From Methanobacteriota archaeon (GTDB lineage Archaea > Methanobacteriota > Methanobacteria > Methanobacteriales > Methanobacteriaceae): 64,000 bases of DNA. Positions within the stretch are counted from its first letter, which is position 1. The number at the start of each line of letters is the position of its first letter. The DNA is taken from the NCBI GenBank assembly GCA_023411115.1, contig JAEYPF010000018.1:1-64000 (forward strand), written 5' to 3'. Positions 28,122-35,767 of this stretch are shown in pieces. The notes under the pieces were generated by a model that was given only the letters and a program-made list of their open reading frames with translations, did no database searches and was not told where the DNA came from. Both the position numbers and the translations under genes were made by a program.

Positions 28122-28181
28122 ATTATTGAGAGAGCTAATAAATCATCTCACCTTTTCCTATGTGGAAGCTCTCTCAATAAT
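28122..28181 (+). ncRNA. Candidate structured RNA: 15-bp hairpin downstream of the orphan promoter
   Basis: ATTATTGAGAGAGCT and its exact complement AGCTCTCTCAATAAT flank a 30-base loop. It begins about 45 bases after the predicted start of the transcript from the TTTG-box promoter. The region could also encode a leaderless 35-residue peptide starting MEYMSPIIKMGSKLQLL, in which case the hairpin is inside the frame. Either reading is tentative. Confidence 0.3.
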
Positions 28182-28246
28182 ATGTTAAGGATTTAATTGA
28201 GCTTTAGAAGGTGATATCAAAGAGAACTGAAAATTTTATTCAATTG

Positions 28247-28266
28247 CAGGTGGGCGGGCACCTGCA
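28247..28266. repeat. GC-rich hairpin carrying the GGGCGGG motif
   Basis: GCAGGTG-(GGCGGG)-CACCTGC is a perfect 7-bp stem with a 6-base loop. It is one of four occurrences of a TGCA..GGGCGGG motif in this region, very GC-rich against the AT-rich surroundings. Confidence 0.6.
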
Positions 28267-28350
28267 AGTATCCATAAATGTCGCTAATTTTTTTCTCCTA
28301 TGTGAGGTTATGCCTCTTTGAATCCCCTTTCACTCATAGGAGACTAGAAG

Positions 28351-28494
28351 TGCACAGTGGGCGGGTAACCTCCAAAAAAATGAAATTTTTTTGGGGTTCG
28401 AAAAATTATCAATTTTTCTCAACCTCCAAAAACGAAGTTTTTGGTGGTTCAGGAAAAACTCCATTTTTCCTTCAACCTCCAAATATATCCGGAG
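28351..28494. repeat. Array B of triloop hairpins with GGGCGGG head
   Basis: Starts with TGCACAGTGGGCGGGTAACC and continues with CCAAAAAAAT-GAA-ATTTTTTTGG (28372-28394), GAAAAATT-ATC-AATTTTTC (28400-28418), CCAAAAAC-GAA-GTTTTTGG (28426-28444), a mismatched AGGAAAAA/TTTTTCCT hairpin (28451-28471) and ACCTCC/GGAGGT (28475-28496). AACC and GGTT flanks extend several stems. It lies between convergent genes. Confidence 0.8.
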
Positions 28495-28617
28495 GTAATA
28501 AGTAACCTTATTTATTTTTAATTTTAACTATTTAAAAAAGTAAATTTGATTAAATTAATTTTAATGCTTAATTTCTACTTATAATGCCATTAGATTTAAA
28601 AAAAGAGAATTATAATT

Positions 28618-30432
28618 TTAAGATAATTTATAAATCTTAAAATTATTTCCACTGAATATCAAAGTTCCATAGTTAGATATAATCTGATTCAAATTTTGAC
28701 CTGAAGATCCATCTCCGCTATTTTGTCCAATATTCCCTAAATTAGAAGGAGAACTTCCCCCATTTGGCAGTGTACCATTTCTTAAACCATTTGGAGAGTC
28801 ACTTGGCATACTTTGTCCCGTTTTATTCCCCCTATTTGGTGGAGAACCTGACATATTGCCCTTTGACATTTGGCTTTGACTGCCATCTAATACACTGGCT
28901 GATTTATCTGATGAATCCAAATTTAACCCCCCAAATGGGAAAGAATATGGAAGTAATGGATTCCATGAATACTCTGAATTTCCTTTTAGCATCGATTGTC
29001 CATGTAACTGACCAGTTCCATTTTCTGTCAAAGTAATGGCATATATGGCTGTATTTGGATATTTTTCCTGCAGTTCGCTTAAATTTCCCGTTTCTACATG
29101 CATTCCTGTTACATACTGAACCCAATAACCCGTGTGATAATCATTCACCAGTATGATACCGTTTGGATCTATTCCATTGGATATATGCTCTTTGATCTGT
29201 AACAAGCTATTATACTCGTCAGAAGTAATGCTTGGACCCATACTAGAAAATTCTTCAGTAGCGGTGTAAAAACTGGATAACGCGAATATAATGGCTATTG
29301 CGCTAATTAGTCCTATTTTTAATCCTTTTTTAGATGGATATCTTTTTGATAGCCAGTTTTCAATTAATTTCAAACTAAGGGGCACCATTAAAGCAATTGG
29401 AACGAATGCCAGTGCTATAAACCTGCTTTTATATTGGGAGTCTATTGAAGGTGCTACAGACAAACCTATTAAAACAACGGCCATTACTATATAAAGCCAT
29501 GCTAAAAGAGTTTTTTTGCTTACTACTCCCGTTTTAGGATCTATCTTATTTTTAAGCCCATTGTACAGGATTTTTATAGTAACAAAAAGCCCTAAAATGA
29601 AAGGCAATGTTAAAAATATAGTTGGATTAGCTAAACTTCCCCTGGCCAAATCTGAACTTCCTGTAGATGAATTGTTCAAAAAAGAAAGTACAGTAGTAAA
29701 TTTAGAAAACATAACAGGGTATACTGTAAATAGTACCGTTAATCCTCCTAAAATTAAAATACCCAATATACCTACTATCTTAAGATCAAAAGCAGGTATT
29801 TTTCCGGTTTTATAAGCCCTTAAACCAAATGTAAACAGTAAAAGGGATATAAACAACACAACTGCAAGTATTCCTGTATAAATATGCGTAAAAATATTGC
29901 ATACAAGAATAACAACCGTTAGAGTTCCATACCTTTTCCATTTTTGAGGATTTTCCAACCACTTAACTGCAAAATACAATAGAAGAAGCAGGAAAAAGAC
30001 GCCCACTAAATTCTGCATGAAATCTCCAATCATTTGAAAGTAAAATGTGTTTATGGTTATAAGGAATGCGCTCAAGAGGGCCGGGACTTTGGATTCCATA
30101 TTCATCTTTTTGCTAAATATTTCAGTTAAGAAGAATGCGGGAAATGCCATAAGAGATCCTATAAGGGACATCCCAATTTTTATTCCAAGAAATGAATTTC
30201 CACTTATCATTACAAATGGAGTGAGCATATAATAAGCTAGAGGAGGATCATTACTGGCTGTAACTCCATTTTGAAGTATATTCAAAACTTGGAGGTCGTA
30301 AAAAGGACCATCCATCCCGTAAGATAGATTATAACGTGTCAGCACATACATATCCAGTAAAAATGAGAATATGAATATGGCAAATAGGATTATAATCCAC
30401 GATTTTTCTTTGATGATATTACTGTTAAACAT
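28618..30432 (-). CDS. GT-C-like polytopic membrane glycosyltransferase (PMT/ArnT-like)
   Basis: A 604-residue membrane protein with about ten hydrophobic segments. The first extracytoplasmic loop has an acidic YGMDGPFYDLQ and NDPPLAYY, as in GT-C enzymes that take sugars from lipid carriers. The last third is soluble and ends with a low-complexity Gly/Ser/Asn/Pro-rich linker (residues about 500-580). It therefore probably glycosylates a surface protein or lipid; donor and acceptor are unknown. AGGTAAAACTT precedes the ATG. Two TTTG boxes 11 bp apart and a TATA box lie 90 bases upstream, so it may share control with nearby genes. Confidence 0.7.
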   Translation of the reverse strand: MFNSNIIKEKSWIIILFAIFIFSFLLDMYVLTRYNLSYGMDGPFYDLQVLNILQNGVTASNDPPLAYYMLTPFVMISGNSFLGIKIGMSLIGSLMAFPAFFLTEIFSKKMNMESKVPALLSAFLITINTFYFQMIGDFMQNLVGVFFLLLLLYFAVKWLENPQKWKRYGTLTVVILVCNIFTHIYTGILAVVLFISLLLFTFGLRAYKTGKIPAFDLKIVGILGILILGGLTVLFTVYPVMFSKFTTVLSFLNNSSTGSSDLARGSLANPTIFLTLPFILGLFVTIKILYNGLKNKIDPKTGVVSKKTLLAWLYIVMAVVLIGLSVAPSIDSQYKSRFIALAFVPIALMVPLSLKLIENWLSKRYPSKKGLKIGLISAIAIIFALSSFYTATEEFSSMGPSITSDEYNSLLQIKEHISNGIDPNGIILVNDYHTGYWVQYVTGMHVETGNLSELQEKYPNTAIYAITLTENGTGQLHGQSMLKGNSEYSWNPLLPYSFPFGGLNLDSSDKSASVLDGSQSQMSKGNMSGSPPNRGNKTGQSMPSDSPNGLRNGTLPNGGSSPSNLGNIGQNSGDGSSGQNLNQIISNYGTLIFSGNNFKIYKLS

Positions 30433-30504
30433 AAGTTTTACCTGTTGTAGTTATTTTTTCATAAGACGTTCCCAATTATAATGTTAAATTAAATTTTGAG
30501 ATGG

Positions 30505-30534
30505 ATATAAAACTTTTCCCAAATTTGACCCAAA
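30505..30534 (-). promoter_or_regulatory. Promoter with two phased TTTG boxes for the GT-C-like gene
   Basis: On the minus strand TTTGGG occurs twice, starting 11 bp apart (534 and 523), and is followed by an A-rich spacer and TTTTATAT. This mirrors the arrangement at 28.0, 30.7 and 32.2 kb on the plus strand. Confidence 0.5.
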
Positions 30535-30662
30535 ATATGCCTGAATTCAGCTCTTTTTAGATAAAACACGTTATAAATAGCTTAAATTATTAGCAAGCAT
30601 TGGAAAAAATAAAATTTCATTTTACTAACGCTTCAACATTTTAATTGAAAGAACACTTTAAA

Positions 30663-30730
30663 TTTGGTAAAGATTTGGGTATAATTAGTATAGTTTTGGA
30701 CATAAATCTGGAATAAATATTTAAATAGAG
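30663..30730 (+). promoter_or_regulatory. Promoter with phased TTTG boxes upstream of array C
   Basis: Boxes TTTGG (30663), TTTGG (30674), a degenerate TTAG (30685), TTTGG (30695) and TCTGG (30707) are spaced 10-12 bp. TTAAAT begins 14 bases after the last box, exactly as in two other promoters here. The predicted transcript would cross hairpin array C before the gene at 31005. Confidence 0.5.
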
Positions 30731-30804
30731 CTTTAAAAACAAAAAAGCGTTGATAAAGCATTGTTAAACGATTTAAGCCGAGGCAAATCTGGGCAGTTAT
30801 AGAA

Positions 30805-30965
30805 AAAGTTCTCAAAAACTTTCAGTTTTTGGAACCCAAAAATCATAGATTTTTGGAGGTGGTGTCGCTTTACTTTTTTCAATATAATTGCAGGGCGGGT
30901 GGGGGCCTCCAAAAAATCTTCGATTTTTTGGGGTTCAAGAAATGCATAGCCTTTCTTTCAACCTC
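30805..30965. repeat. Array C of triloop hairpins with GGGCGGG head
   Basis: Contains CAAAAACT-TTC-AGTTTTTG (30813-30831, enclosed by GTTC/GAAC), CCAAAAATC-ATA-GATTTTTGG (30836-30856), the GC-rich motif GCAGGGCGGGTGGGGGCCTCC from 30890 to 30910, then CCAAAAAATC-TTC-GATTTTTTGG (30909-30931) and AAGAAA/TTTCTTT. It lies between divergent genes, in the probable 5' leader of the gene at 31005. Confidence 0.8.
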
Positions 30966-31004
30966 CTTAAATCCGTATAAAACAATTTTAAAACAGGTGA
31001 AAAA

Positions 31005-31379
31005 ATGATTAAAGAATTAATTAAATGGAAACCAGTGATATTCGGAATTATCCTCGTTACAATATTATATATTGTCTCTGACGTAATTTCAGGCCAAAAC
31101 TTGATGCTGTTGTCATTTATAATGGTAGGAATTGCATTAGGATTTATGGTTGGAAGTGAAATAAAAAAAGGGGCCGTTAACGGAGCACTGTTAGGATTGA
31201 TAGGAGGATCAATAGTTTCAGTCATTTTAATAGTTATAATGTATCTCCAGGGCTATGGTGAATACATGAGCGGCATGATAAGTATGATAGTTCTCTACAT
31301 TGGCTTAGAAATAGTCATGGGCATAACTGGAGGTGTTTTTGGATCATTAATCAAATCAGAATCATTAAAACATGAATAA
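31005..31379 (+). CDS. Small polytopic membrane protein (DUF5518-like)
   Basis: A 124-residue protein with four predicted helices (PVIFGIILVTILYIVSDVI; LLSFIMVGIALGFMVG; GALLGLIGGSIVSVILIVI; MISMIVLYIGLEIVMGITGG). The KKGAVNGALLGLIGG element between helices resembles DUF5518 proteins common in Methanobacteriales. AGGTG precedes the ATG and a nearer TATA-like CGTATAAAAC lies about 30 bases upstream, so two promoters may serve it. The function is unknown. Confidence 0.7.
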   Translation: MIKELIKWKPVIFGIILVTILYIVSDVISGQNLMLLSFIMVGIALGFMVGSEIKKGAVNGALLGLIGGSIVSVILIVIMYLQGYGEYMSGMISMIVLYIGLEIVMGITGGVFGSLIKSESLKHE

Positions 31380-31578
31380 ATCCTTAAATTTGAGATAGAG
31401 GTTTAAAATTAAATAATTTATTTTGTAGGATTGTAGATCTAAAAATACTGAATTAAGGAAGAATAAGTGTTCTCTCTATAAAATCACTTCTTTTTTTTAA
31501 ATCACTAATAATCTATATATAAGCTAATCCAATTCTTATTAGGAAAAAATTATGTTATAATTCAAACAGTGATAAATT

Positions 31579-31872
31579 ATGAAAAAAGTGCTCTGGTGGT
31601 TAATCCTTGGTACAAGGGGAGGCATAAATCGCGCCAAAATAATCAAAAAGTTAAAGGAGAGACCATACAATGCACATCAACTTGCTGAAGAATTAAATGT
31701 AAATTACAGGACCATCAGGCACCATATAAAAATTCTAGAAGACAGCGACGTGGTTAAATCTGCTGGAGAGAAATACGGCAAGATGTATTTCCTTTCAGAT
31801 AATATGGAAAAAAATTATCATGATTTTGAAACAATATGGGCACAGGTAAAAGACGGAAAAATAACTAGCTAG
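31579..31872 (+). CDS. Winged-helix DNA-binding protein (ArsR-like, copy 2)
   Basis: A 97-residue paralog of the protein at 27.1 kb. It starts MKKVLWWLILGTRGGINRAK, has the recognition helix NYRTIRHHIKILEDSDVV and the wing EKYGKMYFLSDNMEKNYHDF. The C-terminus differs most, which could set partner choice. It is followed after 8 bases by a three-helix membrane protein gene, and then by an ABC exporter operon. Its own promoter (TATATATAAG near 31515) lacks the TTTG boxes found at neighbouring promoters. Confidence 0.85.
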   Translation: MKKVLWWLILGTRGGINRAKIIKKLKERPYNAHQLAEELNVNYRTIRHHIKILEDSDVVKSAGEKYGKMYFLSDNMEKNYHDFETIWAQVKDGKITS

Positions 31873-31880
31873 GGATTAAA

Positions 31881-32180
31881 ATGGCATTAGAATTATTTGG
31901 ATATACGGGAATTAAAATAGCAGCTATTGGAATTGAAATTGGAAATATAGGACTTTTATCAGGGCTGCTTTATCTTTACATTAAAAGTTACAGACAGATA
32001 AAAATTGGATTTACAGTAGGACTTATACTCTTTGCTTTAGTCCTCTTAATTCGAAGTATTTCAACCATTGTCCTCTTAGCAGTAGACAGTGATGCTTTAA
32101 CAGGTAAACATGCTTTAATTGGCGGTATTATTGAATTTATAGCCCTTGCAATACTGTTAAAAATTACATGGGATTATTAA
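31881..32180 (+). CDS. Three-helix small membrane protein, partner of winged-helix copy 2
   Basis: A 99-residue protein starting MALELFGYTGIKIAAIGIE. It has three hydrophobic segments and the shared elements GNIGLLSGLLYLYIKSYRQIKIGF and, at the end, EFIALAILLKITWDY; each is longer than any soluble segment. It begins 8 bases after the winged-helix stop, so the two are co-translated. Comparable ArsR plus three-helix pairs (the DUF7521 type) are common in haloarchaea. The likely role is sensing or anchoring for the regulator; this is inference. Confidence 0.75.
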   Translation: MALELFGYTGIKIAAIGIEIGNIGLLSGLLYLYIKSYRQIKIGFTVGLILFALVLLIRSISTIVLLAVDSDALTGKHALIGGIIEFIALAILLKITWDY

Positions 32181-32200
32181 AATTAACATATTTTTTTTAA

Positions 32201-32267
32201 ATTGTAATTAATTTGTAAAAGATTTGCATATAATTTGCACCTAATTTTGAAAAACTTATTTAAATAC
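32201..32267 (+). promoter_or_regulatory. Promoter with five phased TTTG-type boxes for the ABC exporter
   Basis: ATTG (32201), TTTG (32212), TTTG (32223), TTTG (32234) and TTTG (32246) are spaced 11, 11, 11 and 12 bp, one per helical turn. TTAAAT starts 14 bases after the last box inside TTATTTAAATA. The exporter ATG is about 65 bases further on. Such phasing puts all boxes on one DNA face. Confidence 0.6.
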
Positions 32268-32331
32268 TGGTTTTTAAAAAAATGGCTATCACATAGATAG
32301 TTTAAAAATTGCCAAGCAGGAGTATTGAATC

Positions 32332-33471
32332 ATGAATTATTTAGGATTAATTATAAAAAATCCATTCAGGAATAAAACAAGAACATCCTTGGCCATTATT
32401 GGGATTGCAATCGGAATTGCAACCATTGTGGCACTGGGCCTTGTCACCAGTGGTCTTCAGGCTTCAACACAAACTACCCTCAAAGCAGGGGCTGCCGACA
32501 TTACAGTAATGCATGAAGGCTCAAATGGTTTTGGATCATCCAGCAGTATTGATGAAAGCCGTGTAGCTGATATTCAAAATATCAGTGGAGTTAAAGAAAC
32601 TGCGGGGCTCTTAAGAGCCACAGCAGAAACCAGTGGATCGAATATAGGTCCGGGCGGTGGTCTTACCGTAAGTGGTATGGACAGTAGTAAGTTAGGCCTT
32701 ATGGGTATTGATAGTGTAAATGGAACACTTTACTCAAATGGAAGTACAAATGAGATTATTATAGGTAAAACTGCTGCTCAAAGTCTTAACAAATCAGTCG
32801 GAGATAATATAACATTATTTGGCAAAGATTTCAAAGTTACAGGAATATTTGAAACAGGTAGCATGATGCAGGACGCTGGAGCGTTCATGCCCTTAAGTAC
32901 CCTACAAAATCTAACCAGCAACGATGGTAAGATCAGTGGCATAGCAGTCAAAGTCACAGATAACGCTAACGTCACCGACGTAAGTCAAAGGATCGAAAAC
33001 GCTTATCCTAATGAATTATCCACAATAACAGCTGCTGATCAAGCAAACAGAATGAATGATGCATTAGGCACTATAAATACAGCCACATGGGCAATTTCTC
33101 TACTTGCAATAGTTATTGGAGGAGTTGGAGTAATAAACACCATGATTATGTCTGTGTATGAGAGAACCCGTGAAATAGGAGTTTTAAAAGCAGTAGGCTG
33201 GAGAGGTAGAAGGATACTTGGAATGATATTAGGTGAATCCATCGTACTTACCATAATGGCAGCCATAGTTGGCACTATTGTAGGAGTAATAGGTGTTGAA
33301 GTCCTGTTATCCTATTCAGCGACATTTGGAACCATGATTCACCCAGTATATTCACTTGAATTATTCTTGAGAGCATTTGGAATTGCTTTCCTTGTAGGAA
33401 TAGTTGGTGGAATCTATCCTGCATACAGAGCCAGCAAATTGGCACCAACGGAGGCACTGCGCTATGAATAA
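32332..33471 (+). CDS. ABC exporter permease, MacB/FtsX type
   Basis: A 379-residue permease with the MacB layout: a first helix near 20-40 (TSLAIIGIAIGIATIVALGL), a large extracytoplasmic MacB-PCD domain, and three C-terminal helices in the FtsX domain with YERTREIGVLKAVGWRGRRI near 283-302. Such proteins export peptides, lipoproteins or drugs, or act as mechanotransmitters, with no true transport channel. AGGAG precedes the ATG. The ATPase gene overlaps its stop by 8 bases. The membrane-fusion partner of bacterial MacA systems is absent, as expected in archaea. Confidence 0.9.
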   Translation: MNYLGLIIKNPFRNKTRTSLAIIGIAIGIATIVALGLVTSGLQASTQTTLKAGAADITVMHEGSNGFGSSSSIDESRVADIQNISGVKETAGLLRATAETSGSNIGPGGGLTVSGMDSSKLGLMGIDSVNGTLYSNGSTNEIIIGKTAAQSLNKSVGDNITLFGKDFKVTGIFETGSMMQDAGAFMPLSTLQNLTSNDGKISGIAVKVTDNANVTDVSQRIENAYPNELSTITAADQANRMNDALGTINTATWAISLLAIVIGGVGVINTMIMSVYERTREIGVLKAVGWRGRRILGMILGESIVLTIMAAIVGTIVGVIGVEVLLSYSATFGTMIHPVYSLELFLRAFGIAFLVGIVGGIYPAYRASKLAPTEALRYE

Positions 33472-34156
33472 TAAAAATATCATCGAAATTAAAGGCCTCA
33501 AAAAAAGCTATGATAAGGGAAAAATAAAAGCACTGAATGGCATTGATCTTGAAATTAAAAAAGGAGAGTTTGTTTCCATAATAGGACCTTCTGGTTCTGG
33601 AAAATCCACCCTCCTCAACATGATCGGGGCATTAGATACCGCAGGTGAAGGCAGTGTTGAAGTGGCTGGTATTGATTTAACACAGAACCAAGATCTCAGT
33701 AAATTCAGATCTCATGAAATTGGATTTGTATTCCAGTTGCACAACCTCATACCCAACCTTACAGTGATGGAAAATGTTCAAATTCCAATGCTTGGAACCT
33801 CTGTTTCAGGTAAAGAAATGGAAGAACGGGCTTTAGAACTTTTAAAAGCAGTAAATCTGGAAAATAAAATTAATCAAAGGCCAACCAAGCTTTCTGGTGG
33901 GGAAAGACAGAGGGTTGCAATTGCAAGAGCCCTTGTCAATCGTCCGTCCATTATTTTAGCTGATGAACCGACTGGAGCTTTAGATTCAAAAACAGGAGAT
34001 ATGATTTTAGATATCCTTAAGGATCTTCACAAAAAAGAGAATGTAACTCTTGTAATGGTAACACACGAGCCTTATGTGGCTAATATGGCAGATAAGATTA
34101 TAACCGTGCTTGATGGCAAAATCAGGGAGGAAAAGGTGAATAATATTATAAAATAA
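33464..34156 (+). CDS. ABC exporter ATPase, MacB/LolD type
   Basis: A 230-residue ATP-binding protein with Walker A IGPSGSGKSTLLN, the Q-loop in FVFQLHNLIPNLT, the ABC signature LSGGERQRVAIARAL, and Walker B IILADEPTGALDSKT, plus the switch His in VTHEPYV. The FQxxxLIPNLT and GALDSKTG elements are typical of the LolD/MacB clade. I chose the ATG opening MNNKNIIEIK, which overlaps the permease stop; GGAGG lies 13 bases before it. It energises the permease encoded just upstream. Confidence 0.93.
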   Translation: MNNKNIIEIKGLKKSYDKGKIKALNGIDLEIKKGEFVSIIGPSGSGKSTLLNMIGALDTAGEGSVEVAGIDLTQNQDLSKFRSHEIGFVFQLHNLIPNLTVMENVQIPMLGTSVSGKEMEERALELLKAVNLENKINQRPTKLSGGERQRVAIARALVNRPSIILADEPTGALDSKTGDMILDILKDLHKKENVTLVMVTHEPYVANMADKIITVLDGKIREEKVNNIIK

Positions 34157-34280
34157 GAAATTTATTGAAGAATTGGTAGAATATTCTTCTAATTCAAATA
34201 TATTTAATAAAATAGTTCACACATCAAAAAACACTAAATGGGCACAGGACGGCCATATTGAGGTAGTTATTTTTCATCCC

Positions 34281-34306
34281 ATAATTGCAGGGCGGGCGGG
34301 GCCTCC
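34281..34306. repeat. Isolated GGGCGGG head motif
   Basis: ATAATTGCAGGGCGGGCGGG followed by GCCTCC repeats almost exactly the head of array C (30884-30910) but has no triloop hairpins after it. It lies in the 226-base gap between the ABC ATPase and the DUF457 gene. Confidence 0.6.
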
Positions 34307-34382
34307 TAATCCATTTAAATAAACATACCACATATTATATAAATTCCAATTTAATGATAGGTAAAATATTAATGATGATAAC

Positions 34383-35360
34383 ATGGATTTAATAACACAT
34401 TTTTTAGTACCATATATAATTTTAGCAGCCATTGGAAGCAAGAATAAACTTGCTGGAGCTTTCGGTGGTATTTCACTTGATTTTGATACTATCTTTGTAG
34501 CTCCTCTTGATAATATCATTGTAGCCTTAACTGGAACATTAGCTCCAGGACTTTTCATTTTAGCACATAGAGGACTTACACATTCCTTTATCTTTGCTTT
34601 GATAACATCCACCATCTTTTTATATGTATTATCAAGGAAACAAGTAAATGATTTCATTAGTAAGATTATAAGACGCGACATATCGGTTAAATTCACCAAA
34701 ACCACCATTGCAATTGCATATTTTGGGGCACTTACCCATCTATTCCTGGATTTTTTAACAACAAAAGGCATTCCATTATTTTATCCATTTTCAATTACAA
34801 GGTACGCTGCTGAAATATATCCTGCGGTTGACATAATCATAACCATTGTTGCAGTCGTTACACTCCTTATTATATATTTAAGAGTAAATCAGAGCTACAA
34901 AAAGGTTGCTATGGCAGTTTTCATGATAGTTTTAGTTTCTTTTGGATGTATAATGGCCTATGAGAAATCTAATGCACTTACAGCTGAAAAGCTCACATTA
35001 AATGGAAATTATACTAGTATAGCAGCATATCCAACCCAGGACATGTTTAAATGGGATATTGTAGAAAGCAATGCACAAAACAGTAGCTATAGAACGTCAG
35101 AATATAATACATGGCTAAATCAAGAATCAGATGTTAGAACATATAAGAACCCTCTTATTGAAAATGGTTCATATAGCTCCGCCTTAAATGCTATAAATAC
35201 TGCAAATATTCTTCCAGAAGTTCAGAAATTTAAATTTAACTCGTATTATGCCCTTGTTGATGCAAAATACAATTCCACAAAATGGGATATAACTTACTAC
35301 GACATATTGAATTCATGGACAGACAGGAGCTTAACCGTATCCATACCTGGAAACAAATGA
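34383..35360 (+). CDS. DUF457/YdjM-family membrane-bound metal-dependent hydrolase
   Basis: A 325-residue protein beginning MDLITHFLVPYIILA. It has the family motif HRGLTHSF near residue 63 and a second His/Asp group (THLFLDFLTTKG) near residue 119, which together form the expected metal site. Four or five membrane helices make up the first 190 residues, then a soluble domain of about 130 residues faces the outside. The soluble part is an extension compared with plain YdjM proteins. The substrate is unknown. A three-helix membrane protein gene follows after 22 bases. Confidence 0.8.
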   Translation: MDLITHFLVPYIILAAIGSKNKLAGAFGGISLDFDTIFVAPLDNIIVALTGTLAPGLFILAHRGLTHSFIFALITSTIFLYVLSRKQVNDFISKIIRRDISVKFTKTTIAIAYFGALTHLFLDFLTTKGIPLFYPFSITRYAAEIYPAVDIIITIVAVVTLLIIYLRVNQSYKKVAMAVFMIVLVSFGCIMAYEKSNALTAEKLTLNGNYTSIAAYPTQDMFKWDIVESNAQNSSYRTSEYNTWLNQESDVRTYKNPLIENGSYSSALNAINTANILPEVQKFKFNSYYALVDAKYNSTKWDITYYDILNSWTDRSLTVSIPGNK

Positions 35361-35382
35361 TAAACGTAATTAAGGAGTCAAA

Positions 35383-35685
35383 ATGACAGTAGAATTATTA
35401 GGATACACAGTAACTCAAATTGCAGCTATATGCATAGAAATTGGAAATATAGGGCTTTTATCAGGGTTAATCTATCTTTACATTAAAAGCTACAGACAGA
35501 TAAAAATTGGATTTACAGCAGGACTCATGCTATTTGCTTCATTTCTGTTACTTAAAAGTATCATTACCATTGGTCTTTTAATTATAGATAATGATGCATT
35601 TACACACAGCAAACCAATATTAATAAGCGGTATAATCGAGTTTATAGCCCTTGCCATACTGTTAAAGATAACATGGGATTATTAA
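35383..35685 (+). CDS. Three-helix small membrane protein, lone third copy
   Basis: A 100-residue protein strongly similar to the copy at 31.9 kb (EIGNIGLLSGLIYLYIKSYR; EFIALAILLKITWDY). GGAGTC precedes the ATG. Unlike the other two copies it has no winged-helix gene beside it and instead follows the DUF457 gene, probably in one transcript. It may therefore have separated from its regulator after duplication, or interact with the regulators encoded at 27.1 or 31.6 kb. Confidence 0.75.
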   Translation: MTVELLGYTVTQIAAICIEIGNIGLLSGLIYLYIKSYRQIKIGFTAGLMLFASFLLLKSIITIGLLIIDNDAFTHSKPILISGIIEFIALAILLKITWDY

Positions 35686-35767
35686 AGATACCAATTTATT
35701 AATTTTGTTTTTCATAAATAAATGCAGGATACACTTATTTAATTCATAAAGTATTTCAGGTGAATTT

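Noticed and set aside
28278..28505. 75-codon forward frame over array B
   Set aside because: The frame follows hairpin repeats and has no ribosome binding site or protein-like composition.
30884..30910. G-quadruplex at the GGGCGGGTGGGGG motif
   Set aside because: Only three separate G-tracts are present, so a standard intramolecular quadruplex needs splitting of the last run; not supported enough.
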